64,000 nucleotides of DNA from NCBI RefSeq assembly GCF_965219885.1, contig NZ_CBDCOT010000009.1:1798001-1862000 (forward strand), in the 5' to 3' direction. The notes beneath the pieces are model-generated. The model was not told where the DNA came from. It saw nothing but the letters and a program-made list of their open reading frames with translations, and ran no database searches. Origin of the DNA: Curvivirga sp965219885. GTDB taxonomy: Bacteria; Pseudomonadota; Alphaproteobacteria; UBA8366; Aestuariispiraceae. Numbering within the stretch: the first letter of the stretch is position 1; every line of letters begins with the position of its first letter. The position numbers were made by a program, and so were the translations under genes. Positions 24,940-33,194 of this stretch are shown one piece after another.

Positions 24940-26109
24940 TTAGTTAGATGAAGTTTCGCCAAGTGCCGCGATTGTACGCGCAAGTAAGCGGATCTCACTA
25001 CGAATTTCTTGAACTGCATCTTCGCGTCCCTTGGGGGCATCCGTCGACATGCGCGATAGATGATGTTCAATATTGCGTAAGGTATTCACTGCGGATGCAT
25101 CCATGCCACCGCCGCTACTCTGACCAGATTTCATCACATCTACCAGATCTTCCAAGCGATCATTTAAGGTATTCATATTGCGCTCAGCCTGCAAACGGCC
25201 TTCTTCACTACGGGAAATAAGACGTTGCAGAGATTCTACACTATCAGCCGTTTTTTCCAGCAATGCATTCGTATAGGCGGAAACAGATTGTTCGCCATCA
25301 GCAATTGGGCCGCTACCGCTTAATCGTGTTAGGCCTGACAACCACTCTTCAAAGTCATTGTAGAAACGGTTTTGCGCTTGTGAAGCTTGCAGGGATAAGA
25401 AGCCAAGGACTAGAGAGCCCGCCAAGCCAAATAGAGAAGAACTAAAGGCTGTGCCCATTCCGGACAATGGTGCTTGCAACCCTTCTTTTAAGGCCGCTAG
25501 CGCATCCGATATCTCACCACCTGCGCCACTGATTTCTAAATTTGCCACAACATCGCCAACACTGGAAACGGTGCCCATCAAGCCCCAGAATGTCCCTAAC
25601 AAACCAAGGAAAACAAGAAGGCCAACCATATAACGACCTGTTTCACGGGTTTCATCAAGGCGCGTGCCAACACCATCCAGTAATGTTTGCATCGCTGTGG
25701 TGGAAAGATTCAGCTGAGCCGATCTTTCATTACGATCACCAAGCATAGTTGCAGCAGGGGCCATAAGACGAGGTGGTTTTCCAGTTGGTGTTACGCCGCC
25801 TTGAGATGCGCGTTTGAAATCTTCAATCCAAGTGACTTCACGCCCCAACATGGCAACAGTCCTAAACGCATGCCCGATACCAATCACCAAGACTGCCAGG
25901 ATAATTCCATTTAAGAATATATTGGCGTTGAACGCCTGCATGAGAGGTTGGTGAATTAAGACGACGCCGGCAATGATGGTCAGGGTAAATATCATCATGA
26001 TCATCAGGTAACGGGTTGGCTGTTTCAATGTAAATCTCCCACGGAAAAGGTCCAATGTACCAAAGGGACGGCCATATTGCTGTGAATTTGTCAGTGTCTG
26101 TTTTGTCAT
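24940..26109 (-). CDS. MotA/TolQ/ExbB-like proton channel protein
   Basis: 389-residue inner-membrane protein. Two close hydrophobic segments lie near the N-terminus (about residues 33-80), then a loop, then two membrane segments near residues 165-225 containing LLGTFWGLMGTVSSVG and GLAGSLVLGFLSL, the MotA/ExbB-type channel core. The rest is a polar, partly coiled-coil C-terminus. It pairs with the MotB-like gene directly downstream (30-base gap), whose membrane helix carries the proton-binding aspartate. The cargo or mechanical output of the complex is unknown. It is transcribed leftward from a short region downstream of the OmpA-like gene's terminator. Confidence 0.82.
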   Translation of the reverse strand: MTKQTLTNSQQYGRPFGTLDLFRGRFTLKQPTRYLMIMMIFTLTIIAGVVLIHQPLMQAFNANIFLNGIILAVLVIGIGHAFRTVAMLGREVTWIEDFKRASQGGVTPTGKPPRLMAPAATMLGDRNERSAQLNLSTTAMQTLLDGVGTRLDETRETGRYMVGLLVFLGLLGTFWGLMGTVSSVGDVVANLEISGAGGEISDALAALKEGLQAPLSGMGTAFSSSLFGLAGSLVLGFLSLQASQAQNRFYNDFEEWLSGLTRLSGSGPIADGEQSVSAYTNALLEKTADSVESLQRLISRSEEGRLQAERNMNTLNDRLEDLVDVMKSGQSSGGGMDASAVNTLRNIEHHLSRMSTDAPKGREDAVQEIRSEIRLLARTIAALGETSSN

Positions 26110-26217
26110 GCACCAAGTTTCAAAGCCAATCAGGGCATGAATAGGGCAGAAACATGTTTATTCCATTACGCTGATTCTATGAATCCTGTCAGTGAAAAAA
26201 TTCATACCTATAAGAAT

Positions 26218-26249
26218 AAAGCCTGCAAACTCAAGGAGTCGCAGGCTTT
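26218..26249. terminator. Intrinsic terminator after the proline-rich OmpA-like gene
   Basis: Stem AAAGCCTGC / GCAGGCTTT with a 14-base loop. The minus-strand side runs into a moderately T-rich stretch, so it separates the OmpA-like gene from the MotA-like gene. Confidence 0.8.
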
Positions 26250-26273
26250 AAAGCATTTTTGGTCCATTTAGTC

Positions 26274-27383
26274 TTACTCAAAAAAGACATCAACGCGATC
26301 TGTATTGCCACCATCAGATTTGTCACCAAATGCGCGAACTTTGATGCGACGACTAGGAATTTCTTGTTTCACAAGGTAATTACGAACTGAAATCGCACGG
26401 AACAAAGACATGCGACGGGACTGGTTCGGTGACGCGTCAGGAATATACGCATATCCCTCAAGAAACAGTTTTAAATTCTCATCTGCTTTCATCTGAACTA
26501 CGATATTATCCAATTCACCTTCTGCAGCTTTTGGTAAATCAGTTTCAACTGGATCGAAAACAACAGTTACAATACCATCGTTCTTTTGGATAACATCTCT
26601 ATCTTCAAGTTTTGTAAGCGCAGCAGTCTGTTTAGGTTCTACAGGCTCTTCAACTTTAGGAGCTTCCGGTACGGGTGCCGGCGCCGGTGCGGGCGCAGGT
26701 GTAATTGAAACTTGTTTAGGTACCTCTTTAGGTGCCTCAACAACCTTAGGAGCTTCAACTACCTTCGGAGCTTCAGCTGCCTTCGGAGCTTCAACTTTCG
26801 GGGCCACAGGAGTTGGCGTCGGCGCAGGAGCAGGCTTAGCTGTTTTGGCAACAGGTTCTGGGGCGGTTGCTACAACTTTTGGTTCAGCTGTTTTTGGAAC
26901 TGACTTTGTAGGAGCTACTTCCGTTTTGGGAGCCGCAGCTACAAGGGTGCTAGATGGCATTGTTGAGACAGCAGCTGCTTTTGGAGTAGGACTTGCAACA
27001 ATCTTGGATGTTACTGGTTTTACCGCGCGCGGTGCTGCTTGAGGTGCCACATTTGTTGTTAAACCAGATACAGGCATTCCATTGGCTGTCGTCGTGGAAC
27101 GCGCAATTGGATTTGTATTTACAATACGTGGTAGTTCATTTGTTAAAACTGGAGTGGTTGCACTGGCTCGCGGATTGAGTAGACCTGGTAAAGTTTGTTG
27201 ATCACCTAGGTTATCTAGCACATTTAAATTCACACTAACTGCGTTATCAAGTTGCGTATTTCCCCAATAATAGGAATTTTGTGCATTTGCCTCAGATGTA
27301 GATAACACTGTGGCGAATAGACCAATAGTCAACGCTGTTACAGAAGCAGCGGTAGCAAAATGCGTTTTTACTGTTTTAGTCAT
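26274..27383 (-). CDS. Secreted proline/alanine-rich OmpA-like protein
   Basis: 369 residues from the ATG at 27383; an upstream TTG two codons away is unlikely. A signal peptide (about residues 1-36) ends at a plausible SEANA cleavage site. A long low-complexity central region (about 85-265) is rich in Pro, Ala, Val and Lys, with repeats such as APKVVEAPKVVEAPK and PAPAPAPAP, suggesting an extended periplasmic linker. The C-terminal 100 residues resemble a truncated OmpA-type domain (LEGYAYIPDASPNQSRRMSL, ending RVDVFFE), though the usual NxxLSxxRA pattern is changed. Its position directly upstream of the MotA/MotB-like pair suggests a related envelope function. Confidence 0.7.
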   Translation of the reverse strand: MTKTVKTHFATAASVTALTIGLFATVLSTSEANAQNSYYWGNTQLDNAVSVNLNVLDNLGDQQTLPGLLNPRASATTPVLTNELPRIVNTNPIARSTTTANGMPVSGLTTNVAPQAAPRAVKPVTSKIVASPTPKAAAVSTMPSSTLVAAAPKTEVAPTKSVPKTAEPKVVATAPEPVAKTAKPAPAPTPTPVAPKVEAPKAAEAPKVVEAPKVVEAPKEVPKQVSITPAPAPAPAPVPEAPKVEEPVEPKQTAALTKLEDRDVIQKNDGIVTVVFDPVETDLPKAAEGELDNIVVQMKADENLKLFLEGYAYIPDASPNQSRRMSLFRAISVRNYLVKQEIPSRRIKVRAFGDKSDGGNTDRVDVFFE

Positions 27384-27547
27384 TCCCAACTCGCATAATT
27401 ATTTCATAGGCCCGAAACAAGGGCCTGCCCCATTTGAAAATATCATAGACTAGGCTTCTTTCGCCGACAATAGCTAGCGTGAAAAAGCCGTGTTTTGCAA
27501 GTTAAGTTTTTGTAATTTATAAATTATTTATATTTTTGAAAGTAACA

Positions 27548-27592
27548 AAAAAGCCTCGATCGAAAAAAATAATTTTCAATACGAGGCTTTTT
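27548..27592. terminator. Intrinsic terminator downstream of suhB
   Basis: Stem AAAAAGCCTCG / CGAGGCTTTTT with a long A/T-rich loop, followed on the minus strand by further T residues. It ends the efp-suhB transcript. Confidence 0.85.
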
Positions 27593-27618
27593 GATTCGTT
27601 TTTGATGAATTAAGAAGC

Positions 27619-28425
27619 TTATTTGGCGCTTCTTAATACATCTAACAAGCTTTTGTGAATCTTTTCATTTGCTGTAACCACGTCAGCACGTTTGAAGCTA
27701 AATGCACGACCCTGTGCATCTGTTGCAAAACCACCAGCTTCTTTTACGAGTAACACACCTGCAGCAACATCCCATGGGGCTAATCCACGTTCCCAGAAAC
27801 CGTCGTAACGACCCGCAGCTACATAGGCGAGGTCAAGGGATGCCGCACCAAAACGACGAACGCCTGCTGTTTTTTCCATAATTTTTTCTAGGCGACGCAA
27901 GAATAAACCATGACCATCATCTTCGGTATCGCGTCCCATGAAAGGAATACCTGTTGCGAAAATACTTTCAGATAGGCGTGTCCGTGCTGATACACGTAGG
28001 CGACGATCATTTACAAAGGCGCCTTTGCCTTTTTCTGCCCAGAACATTTCGTCTTTCACAGGATCATAAATTACGCCAGCAACAATTTCTCCCTTTTCTT
28101 CCAAGGCAATAGAAATGGCAAAATGCGGAATGCCATGAAGAAAGTTTGTTGTACCGTCGAGAGGATCAACGATCCAGCGGTAATCTTCATCAGAACCTTT
28201 AACCACACCTGCTTCCTCCAATAGGAAGCCATATTCAGGGCGTGCTTTTTCAAGTTCGCGGCGGATTGTTTCTTCCGCACGTTTGTCAGCTGTAGATACG
28301 AAATCTGCAGGCCCTTTTTTTGAAACCTGTAGTTGTTCTACCTCGCCGAAGTCACGTACAAGACCGCGGCCAGCCTTTTCAGCTGCTTTGATCATTACGT
28401 TTATATTTGGGGATCGTACAAACAT
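27619..28425 (-). CDS. suhB: Inositol monophosphatase family protein
   Basis: Mg2+-dependent phosphatase of the IMPase/SuhB family, 268 residues. Metal-binding motifs are visible: LLEEAG near residue 69 (Glu ligand), WIVDPLDGTTNF near residue 83 and the late APWDVAAGVLLVKEAGG near residue 220. GGAAGG lies 8 bases before the ATG. It follows efp by 30 bases, so the two form an operon. Substrates may be inositol phosphates or related sugar phosphates; E. coli SuhB also has a role in rRNA antitermination, which sequence cannot decide here. Confidence 0.92.
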   Translation of the reverse strand: MFVRSPNINVMIKAAEKAGRGLVRDFGEVEQLQVSKKGPADFVSTADKRAEETIRRELEKARPEYGFLLEEAGVVKGSDEDYRWIVDPLDGTTNFLHGIPHFAISIALEEKGEIVAGVIYDPVKDEMFWAEKGKGAFVNDRRLRVSARTRLSESIFATGIPFMGRDTEDDGHGLFLRRLEKIMEKTAGVRRFGAASLDLAYVAAGRYDGFWERGLAPWDVAAGVLLVKEAGGFATDAQGRAFSFKRADVVTANEKIHKSLLDVLRSAK

Positions 28426-28455
28426 TGTGTTTGCCTTCCATATTTATAGTTGGGG

Positions 28456-29025
28456 CTAGTCTTTCGCGCGTTCTACGAAAGTTGCATCATCTGTGTTTAC
28501 TACAATGCGGATACCTGTTTCCACATAAGGCGGTACCATCACACGTACACCACCCTCAACAACAGCAGGTTTATAGGAAGAGGATGCTGTTTGACCTTTC
28601 ACAACCGCATCTGCTTCTAATACCTCAACAGTTACATGTTGCGGTAATTCCACACCGATTGGGCTTTCTTCAAAAGACTCAATTACAACAACCATACCGT
28701 CTTGTAGGAATTTTGCTTGATCTTCACCAATCATGTCTTCGTTCAATGTGATTTGATCGAAGGTTTCTTGGTCCATAAATGTGAAGTCGGAACCATCAGC
28801 GAAAAGGAATTGGAATTCTTTTTGTTCCAAACGCACTCTTTCAACTGTTTCTGAGGAGCGGAAACGCTCATTCAATTTTGTGCCGTTGCGAATTTCTTTC
28901 AATTCTACCTGCAAAAATGCGCCGCCTTTTCCAGGCTTTACATGTTGTGTTTTAACTGCGCGCCACAAGCCACCTTTATGTTCAATAACGTTACCTGGAC
29001 GAATAGCGTTGCCATCAATCTTCAT
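28456..29025 (-). CDS. efp: Translation elongation factor P
   Basis: Relieves ribosome stalling at polyproline stretches. 189 residues with three beta-barrel domains. The tip of domain I carries KPGKGGAF, with Lys33 at the position modified by beta-lysylation in many proteobacteria. The C-terminal ETGIRIVVNTDD segment is the family end. The ATG at 29025 is preceded by GGTGAG; a GTG four codons earlier is not needed. The modification genes epmA/epmB are not in the window. Its product may help translate the proline-rich OmpA-like protein encoded nearby. Confidence 0.96.
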   Translation of the reverse strand: MKIDGNAIRPGNVIEHKGGLWRAVKTQHVKPGKGGAFLQVELKEIRNGTKLNERFRSSETVERVRLEQKEFQFLFADGSDFTFMDQETFDQITLNEDMIGEDQAKFLQDGMVVVIESFEESPIGVELPQHVTVEVLEADAVVKGQTASSSYKPAVVEGGVRVMVPPYVETGIRIVVNTDDATFVERAKD

Positions 29026-29169
29026 GAGTCTCACCAATCAGTTGGAGTGCCAAATTTTCAAAGAACAAAATCGGCGTTTTCTATAGGGTAAAAAGCTGGC
29101 CTAGACAAGTCTTTTCCTGAAAGGCATTTGCGCAATACAGCATTGCACCTTCTGCATGGCGTCAGTTTG

Positions 29170-29826
29170 TTAAGAATTTTGGTAAGTCTGTGTTGCTTCG
29201 TAAAATATTTTGGCGGCAGCAACCGGACCTTCAGGATGTTGCCATATACCGGATAACGGGGCGATGAATTCAGCACCAGTTGCTAAGGCAATATTTACAT
29301 TATCTGTAGTGATCCCACCTATAGCAACGCAAGGCACTTCCATTGCCAAGGCCCAAGCGCGTAAACATTCATCTACACCTTCTTCTGCGGGCATACCTTT
29401 GGTTGGTGATGGAAAGAGTGGACCAAAACTCACATAATCAGCACCTGCTTCGCCTGCGAGCATTGCTGTATGCGTCGAGTTTAAGCAAGAAACACCAATA
29501 GATCGGTCATTCCCAACAATCTTTCGAATAGCTTTTACATGTTTGGCGTCGACACTGGTTTCCAAATGCACGCCGTCTAGATCCATTTCGACTGCTAAGT
29601 CTGGCTGATCACATAGCAACACAGCTGCCTCATGTTCCCATGCAATGGGTGCGAGTTTCTCAATTGCAGCCTTAAGAATGTTTTTGTCGGCATGTGGGAG
29701 GCGAATTTGTAAACAGGAAACTGGTACCTCATTCATGACGCCTTTTAAAGAGGATGCGAATTGATCCAGCTCTATTTCTTCTGGCGTGATAAGATAAATT
29801 TCTGCAGCAGGCAGTATGTCGACCAT
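29170..29826 (-). CDS. thiE: Thiamine phosphate synthase-like protein (ThiE family)
   Basis: TIM-barrel enzyme of the ThiE/TenI family, which couples hydroxymethylpyrimidine diphosphate with thiazole phosphate to make thiamine phosphate. 218 residues. Recognisable elements are YLITP at the start, LQIRLPHADK (normally QLR-K), DGVHLETSVD, the IGVSCLNST loop, GADYVSFGPLFPSPTKG and VPCVAIGGITTDN. Some positions differ from classical ThiE (LLCDQPDLA in place of INDRVDLA), so it may be a diverged paralogue. The gene is upstream of efp, separated by 144 bases, and not linked to other thi genes. Confidence 0.78.
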   Translation of the reverse strand: MVDILPAAEIYLITPEEIELDQFASSLKGVMNEVPVSCLQIRLPHADKNILKAAIEKLAPIAWEHEAAVLLCDQPDLAVEMDLDGVHLETSVDAKHVKAIRKIVGNDRSIGVSCLNSTHTAMLAGEAGADYVSFGPLFPSPTKGMPAEEGVDECLRAWALAMEVPCVAIGGITTDNVNIALATGAEFIAPLSGIWQHPEGPVAAAKIFYEATQTYQNS

Positions 29827-29884
29827 GGACGTTTCCTATTTCGAAGTGCTTTGATGCATTGATATCTTTATATGGCATAAATAG

Positions 29885-29909
29885 CAATGGGGCCAAACAG
29901 GCCCCATTG
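29885..29909 (-). terminator. Intrinsic terminator of the 354-residue protein gene
   Basis: Perfect 10-base stem CAATGGGGCC / GGCCCCATTG with a 5-base loop. On the minus strand it is followed by CTATTTATG, a weak T tract. Confidence 0.7.
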
Positions 29910-29931
29910 TCATGCAAGATAATTTCTTTTT

Positions 29932-30996
29932 TTATGTGAGAATCGAAAGTTGCGCTTTGATGATATCTTGAGTTCTATCAACAGGTTTATGCAAGTTCAG
30001 CGCGTAAGTAAGGTTTTGTTCTCTGGTCACAATGTTGGTGCCCGTATGATCAAAATCAAAATAAAAACCTTTGCCTTGGCGATATAGGTCTGCTGCATCT
30101 ACTTGCCACTGCGAAGTTGTTTCTACCTCAAAATCATCTTTTAAAAATTGAGGGGTAATATGATTAAGGCTTAATTGTGATGCAGGGGTATCACGATGTA
30201 AATTATTACGAATGGCAATTTCACCATCATCATCTAGAACAAGTAAGAAATCATCGTCATCAGTACGATTACCAAGTGCCAAATGGTGCCAAGACTTGGT
30301 CGCGCTTCCCGGGTTTTCCAGAATAAATTTGAGTTCATCACGGGCGGCAAGTAACTTTAATCGGTCATCAATATCTTCAACTTCAGAGAAATCATGTTCC
30401 AATTGGTTAATTGCAACAATTTCACCTTCGCCATTTAGGCCTACCTGAACAGGAATGCCTAATTCAGCATAACGTTGAAAATCAATTTCCCACGGATCTT
30501 CTGCCGGTGCATGCTGTCTCATCATAATGAGACGAGCTGCGGCATTGTTGTATGAGTTTAAATACCCATTACGTGCACTCTCTTGGTCAACCTGATTAGC
30601 AACACTGTCAAACTGTTGAATCGCGTTGGCAATACCAAGCTTTTGAGCTTCGTTAAAATCACTTAAAATGCCATCTGCTTGTGCTTCGACAGAAAGAGCA
30701 CCATTTGCGGCTATTTTGATTTGATATGGTTGGCCTGTCGCTTGAAGATAGGCGCCAACGACTTCCCATTCACGGTCTTGATTAGGTTCAACAATACCTT
30801 GAGCAATACCATTGAGGCGATTGATCGCAGAGTTCATAATTAAACGATTATTTGCATTAACATCGCTTTGACTAAGCGTTGTTTGGATATTGGTTACAGC
30901 AGATGTTTTGGGCTTAAATTCCCCAGGCTTTGTGTTTGACAAAGCCACATTCAACATACTTGCGGCTGCTGCACCGCCATTTACTGTAATAGCCAC
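29932..30996 (-). CDS. Uncharacterised protein with three degenerate internal repeats
   Basis: 354 residues, family not recognised. It starts at a GTG with GAGGA 7 bases upstream. No signal peptide or membrane segment. An Ala/Asn/Ser-rich helical N-terminus (1-70) precedes three related units beginning at Trp77, Trp169 and Trp297. Each follows roughly W-x6/7-Y-x3/4-G-x-P or G-F, a beta-strand pair around a Gly, then Gln, as in WEIDFQRYAELGIPVQV and WQVDAADLYRQGKGFYF. An acidic stretch TDDDDFLLVLDDDGE is at 245-259. The composition and lack of cysteines would suit an exported or structural protein, but no function can be stated. It is monocistronic with its own terminator. Confidence 0.7.
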   Translation of the reverse strand: MAITVNGGAAAASMLNVALSNTKPGEFKPKTSAVTNIQTTLSQSDVNANNRLIMNSAINRLNGIAQGIVEPNQDREWEVVGAYLQATGQPYQIKIAANGALSVEAQADGILSDFNEAQKLGIANAIQQFDSVANQVDQESARNGYLNSYNNAAARLIMMRQHAPAEDPWEIDFQRYAELGIPVQVGLNGEGEIVAINQLEHDFSEVEDIDDRLKLLAARDELKFILENPGSATKSWHHLALGNRTDDDDFLLVLDDDGEIAIRNNLHRDTPASQLSLNHITPQFLKDDFEVETTSQWQVDAADLYRQGKGFYFDFDHTGTNIVTREQNLTYALNLHKPVDRTQDIIKAQLSILT

Positions 30997-31025
30997 TTGT
31001 TTATCCTCGCCTTTCTAGCAAAATT

Positions 31026-31074
31026 AGGAATTTATTTATGAAAAAATTCCTCTCACGATGTAAAGCAAACATCG
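31026..31074 (-). other. Two leader hairpins upstream of the 354-residue protein gene
   Basis: Consecutive perfect hairpins in the presumed 5' leader: CGATGT-N7-ACATCG (31056-31074) and AGGAATTT-N10-AAATTCCT (31026-31051). They end 30 bases before the GTG start and may protect the mRNA or regulate translation. Confidence 0.45.
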
Positions 31075-31216
31075 GGCCAGATTCTTCTGACAAAAGACTT
31101 ATATCAGTTTTTTTTATAAAAAGCTAGAGAAAAGCTTTTAATTGATGTCTATCTAATTCATGATACGGCAATAGGGAAGGACGTTGTATTCAAGAAATAT
31201 AATGAAGGTTATTAGG

Positions 31217-31990
31217 ATGCTGAGAAGTTCCCGATTGTTGGTGTTTTGTTTTATGTTGTTATTTAGTACACATACTGCAAAAGCCGAAATGATTTTGCAT
31301 TTATATGAGCTTGATGATCGACTAACACCTGCCGAAGATAGAGGGTATAATTTATATCTTAATGATTTGCTTGATGGGTTTGATGAGAGGATCACAAAAA
31401 AATACGCACCAATAAAGCGCAATACAGCGAATTTTATGCGTGATATTAAGTCTTGTGCCTTTCCAGCTAGTGTACAGGCAATCAGTACAAGGTTACCAGA
31501 GGCAAAAGAAATGGACTTATTGTCATCTAAGTCCGTGGATGAAGTATCCGTATATGTGTATGTCTCTAATGCACAGGTTCCTCCTCGTACTATCAAGGAG
31601 TTGGAAAAATTGCGAATAGGTCATGTCATTGGTAACATCGGTGCAACTATGATCAAGGATAAAGCTCCTTATTTGCATGCGGCACGTAACAATGAAAATT
31701 TGATGAAGATGCTTAAAGTAGGCCGTATAGAGGCGATCGTTGGGTTCCATCCTGACATCGCTATTGCATTTGATGACTTAGGATATCACGATTTGATACA
31801 TTCTCCGCAGCTAACAATATTTAAAACTACGGTACATTTTGTGTGTCATGATACGCCTGAGAGTAGGAAATTTGTTAATTTTGTGAATCAGATTATTCCC
31901 GTAATGGCCCAAGATGGAAGGGCTCAAAAATACCTTGGGAAACATGCAGAGATTACACAACACGAAACGCATGTTGATTTACAAAATTAA
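31217..31990 (+). CDS. Periplasmic solute-binding protein-like (SBP family 3)
   Basis: About 257 residues with a clear signal peptide (MLRSSRLLVFCFMLLFSTHTAKA). The fold resembles family-3 amino-acid-binding proteins, with segments such as LEKLRIGHVIGNIGATMIKD and a C-terminal hinge helix KFVNFVNQIIPVMAQDG. I favour the ATG at 31217 (GAAGG 8 bases upstream); an ATG at 31202 is an alternative. No ABC permease or ATPase genes are adjacent. It is one of the stand-alone binding-protein-like proteins common in Rhodospirillales; the ligand is unknown. Confidence 0.7.
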   Translation: MLRSSRLLVFCFMLLFSTHTAKAEMILHLYELDDRLTPAEDRGYNLYLNDLLDGFDERITKKYAPIKRNTANFMRDIKSCAFPASVQAISTRLPEAKEMDLLSSKSVDEVSVYVYVSNAQVPPRTIKELEKLRIGHVIGNIGATMIKDKAPYLHAARNNENLMKMLKVGRIEAIVGFHPDIAIAFDDLGYHDLIHSPQLTIFKTTVHFVCHDTPESRKFVNFVNQIIPVMAQDGRAQKYLGKHAEITQHETHVDLQN

Positions 31991-32021
31991 AAAAGCCCCA
32001 ACAAGACGTTGAGGCTTTTTT
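31989..32021. terminator. Bidirectional intrinsic terminator, SBP gene / gap
   Basis: Stem AAAAAAGCCxCAAC / GTTGxGGCTTTTTT with a 5-base loop and one mismatched pair that becomes G-U on the minus strand. A and T runs on both sides. Confidence 0.88.
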
Positions 32022-32041
32022 GTTATGAAAATGACTTAGGA

Positions 32042-33046
32042 TTACATATTTCCCATATGCGCTGCAGTATCCAGCATACGGCAAGAGAAGCCCCATTCGT
32101 TATCATACCAGCTCATTACCTGAACAAGACGACCATCCATAACTTGTGTTTGTGTTTGGTCAAAAATGGAACTTGCAGGATGGTGATTAAAGTCTGTGGA
32201 AACCAGTGGAAGGTTGTTCACAGCTAATACACCTTTCATCGGACCAGAAGCCGCGTCAGCCATCAACTGATTAATTTCCTCAATGCTTGTGTCTCGCGCA
32301 GAGTTAAATTTCAAGTCCACCAAGGATACATTTGCTGTAGGTACCCGGATAGCGGACCCATCCAATTTGCCCTTCAAGGATGGCAATACCAAACCAACAG
32401 CTTTTGCTGCCCCTGTGGATGTTGGTACCATGGAAAGGCCTGCAGCACGTGCACGGCGAAGGTCTTTATGGCTGTTATCCAAAATACGTTGATCACCTGT
32501 ATAGGCGTGAACTGTTGTCATGAAGCCATGTTCAATGCCGAGATTTTCTTCTAATACTTTCGCCATTGGCGCCAAGCAGTTTGTTGTGCAAGATGCGTTA
32601 GAGACGATTAAGTCGTCAGCTGTGATCTCTTCATGGTTTACACCATAAACAACGGTTTTAGTTTGGTCTTTCGCTGGCGCAGAAAGTAATACTTTCTTGG
32701 CACCTGCTTTGATATGTGAATTAGACTTTTCTGTACTGTTAAAGTGGCCAGAACATTCAAGGACAATGTCAATGCCCAAACTTTTCCAAGGTGCATTATG
32801 TGGATCACGATGGCTGGAGACTTTTACTTTACCCATCCCCATATCCAACCAGTCTGCGCCAGCTTCTACATCGCCAGGGAAACGACCATGTACACTGTCA
32901 TATTGCAACAAATGAGTTGTTGCGTCGATGGAACCAGGGGTGTTGATTGCTACTAATTCAATATCGTTGCGGCCTAATTCATAGATTGCACGTGTTACCA
33001 AACGTCCAATACGACCAAAACCGTTCACTGCTACGCGAATAGCCAT
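32042..33046 (-). CDS. gap: Glyceraldehyde-3-phosphate dehydrogenase
   Basis: Glycolytic/gluconeogenic enzyme oxidising glyceraldehyde 3-phosphate to 1,3-bisphosphoglycerate. 334 residues. The NAD(P)-binding NGFGRIGRLV is at residues 8-17, the catalytic cysteine in SNASCTTNCLAPM near residue 153, and the C-terminal SWYDNEWGFS near residue 313. GGAG precedes the ATG. It lies downstream of tkt in the same direction, with a hairpin between them, a linkage seen in many alphaproteobacteria (tkt-gap-pgk), although pgk does not follow here. Confidence 0.97.
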   Translation of the reverse strand: MAIRVAVNGFGRIGRLVTRAIYELGRNDIELVAINTPGSIDATTHLLQYDSVHGRFPGDVEAGADWLDMGMGKVKVSSHRDPHNAPWKSLGIDIVLECSGHFNSTEKSNSHIKAGAKKVLLSAPAKDQTKTVVYGVNHEEITADDLIVSNASCTTNCLAPMAKVLEENLGIEHGFMTTVHAYTGDQRILDNSHKDLRRARAAGLSMVPTSTGAAKAVGLVLPSLKGKLDGSAIRVPTANVSLVDLKFNSARDTSIEEINQLMADAASGPMKGVLAVNNLPLVSTDFNHHPASSIFDQTQTQVMDGRLVQVMSWYDNEWGFSCRMLDTAAHMGNM

Positions 33047-33158
33047 TTTGTAAGTCTCCGTTTCTTTTTAATATGGCCCCAAACCTTGTTTGTGACCTAC
33101 TAGCTGAATAGCAAGTCGCTATCCATTCGCCTCTAGTATTTTTGCCTCAATAAAGAAA

Positions 33159-33181
33159 CGGCCCTTTTGAGTAAAGGGCCG
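33159..33181 (-). terminator. Intrinsic terminator between tkt and gap
   Basis: Perfect 9-base stem CGGCCCTTT / AAAGGGCCG with a 5-base loop, then TTTCTTTATTG on the minus strand. It probably ends or attenuates tkt transcription before gap. Confidence 0.8.
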
Positions 33182-33194
33182 ATTCAATAGTTAT

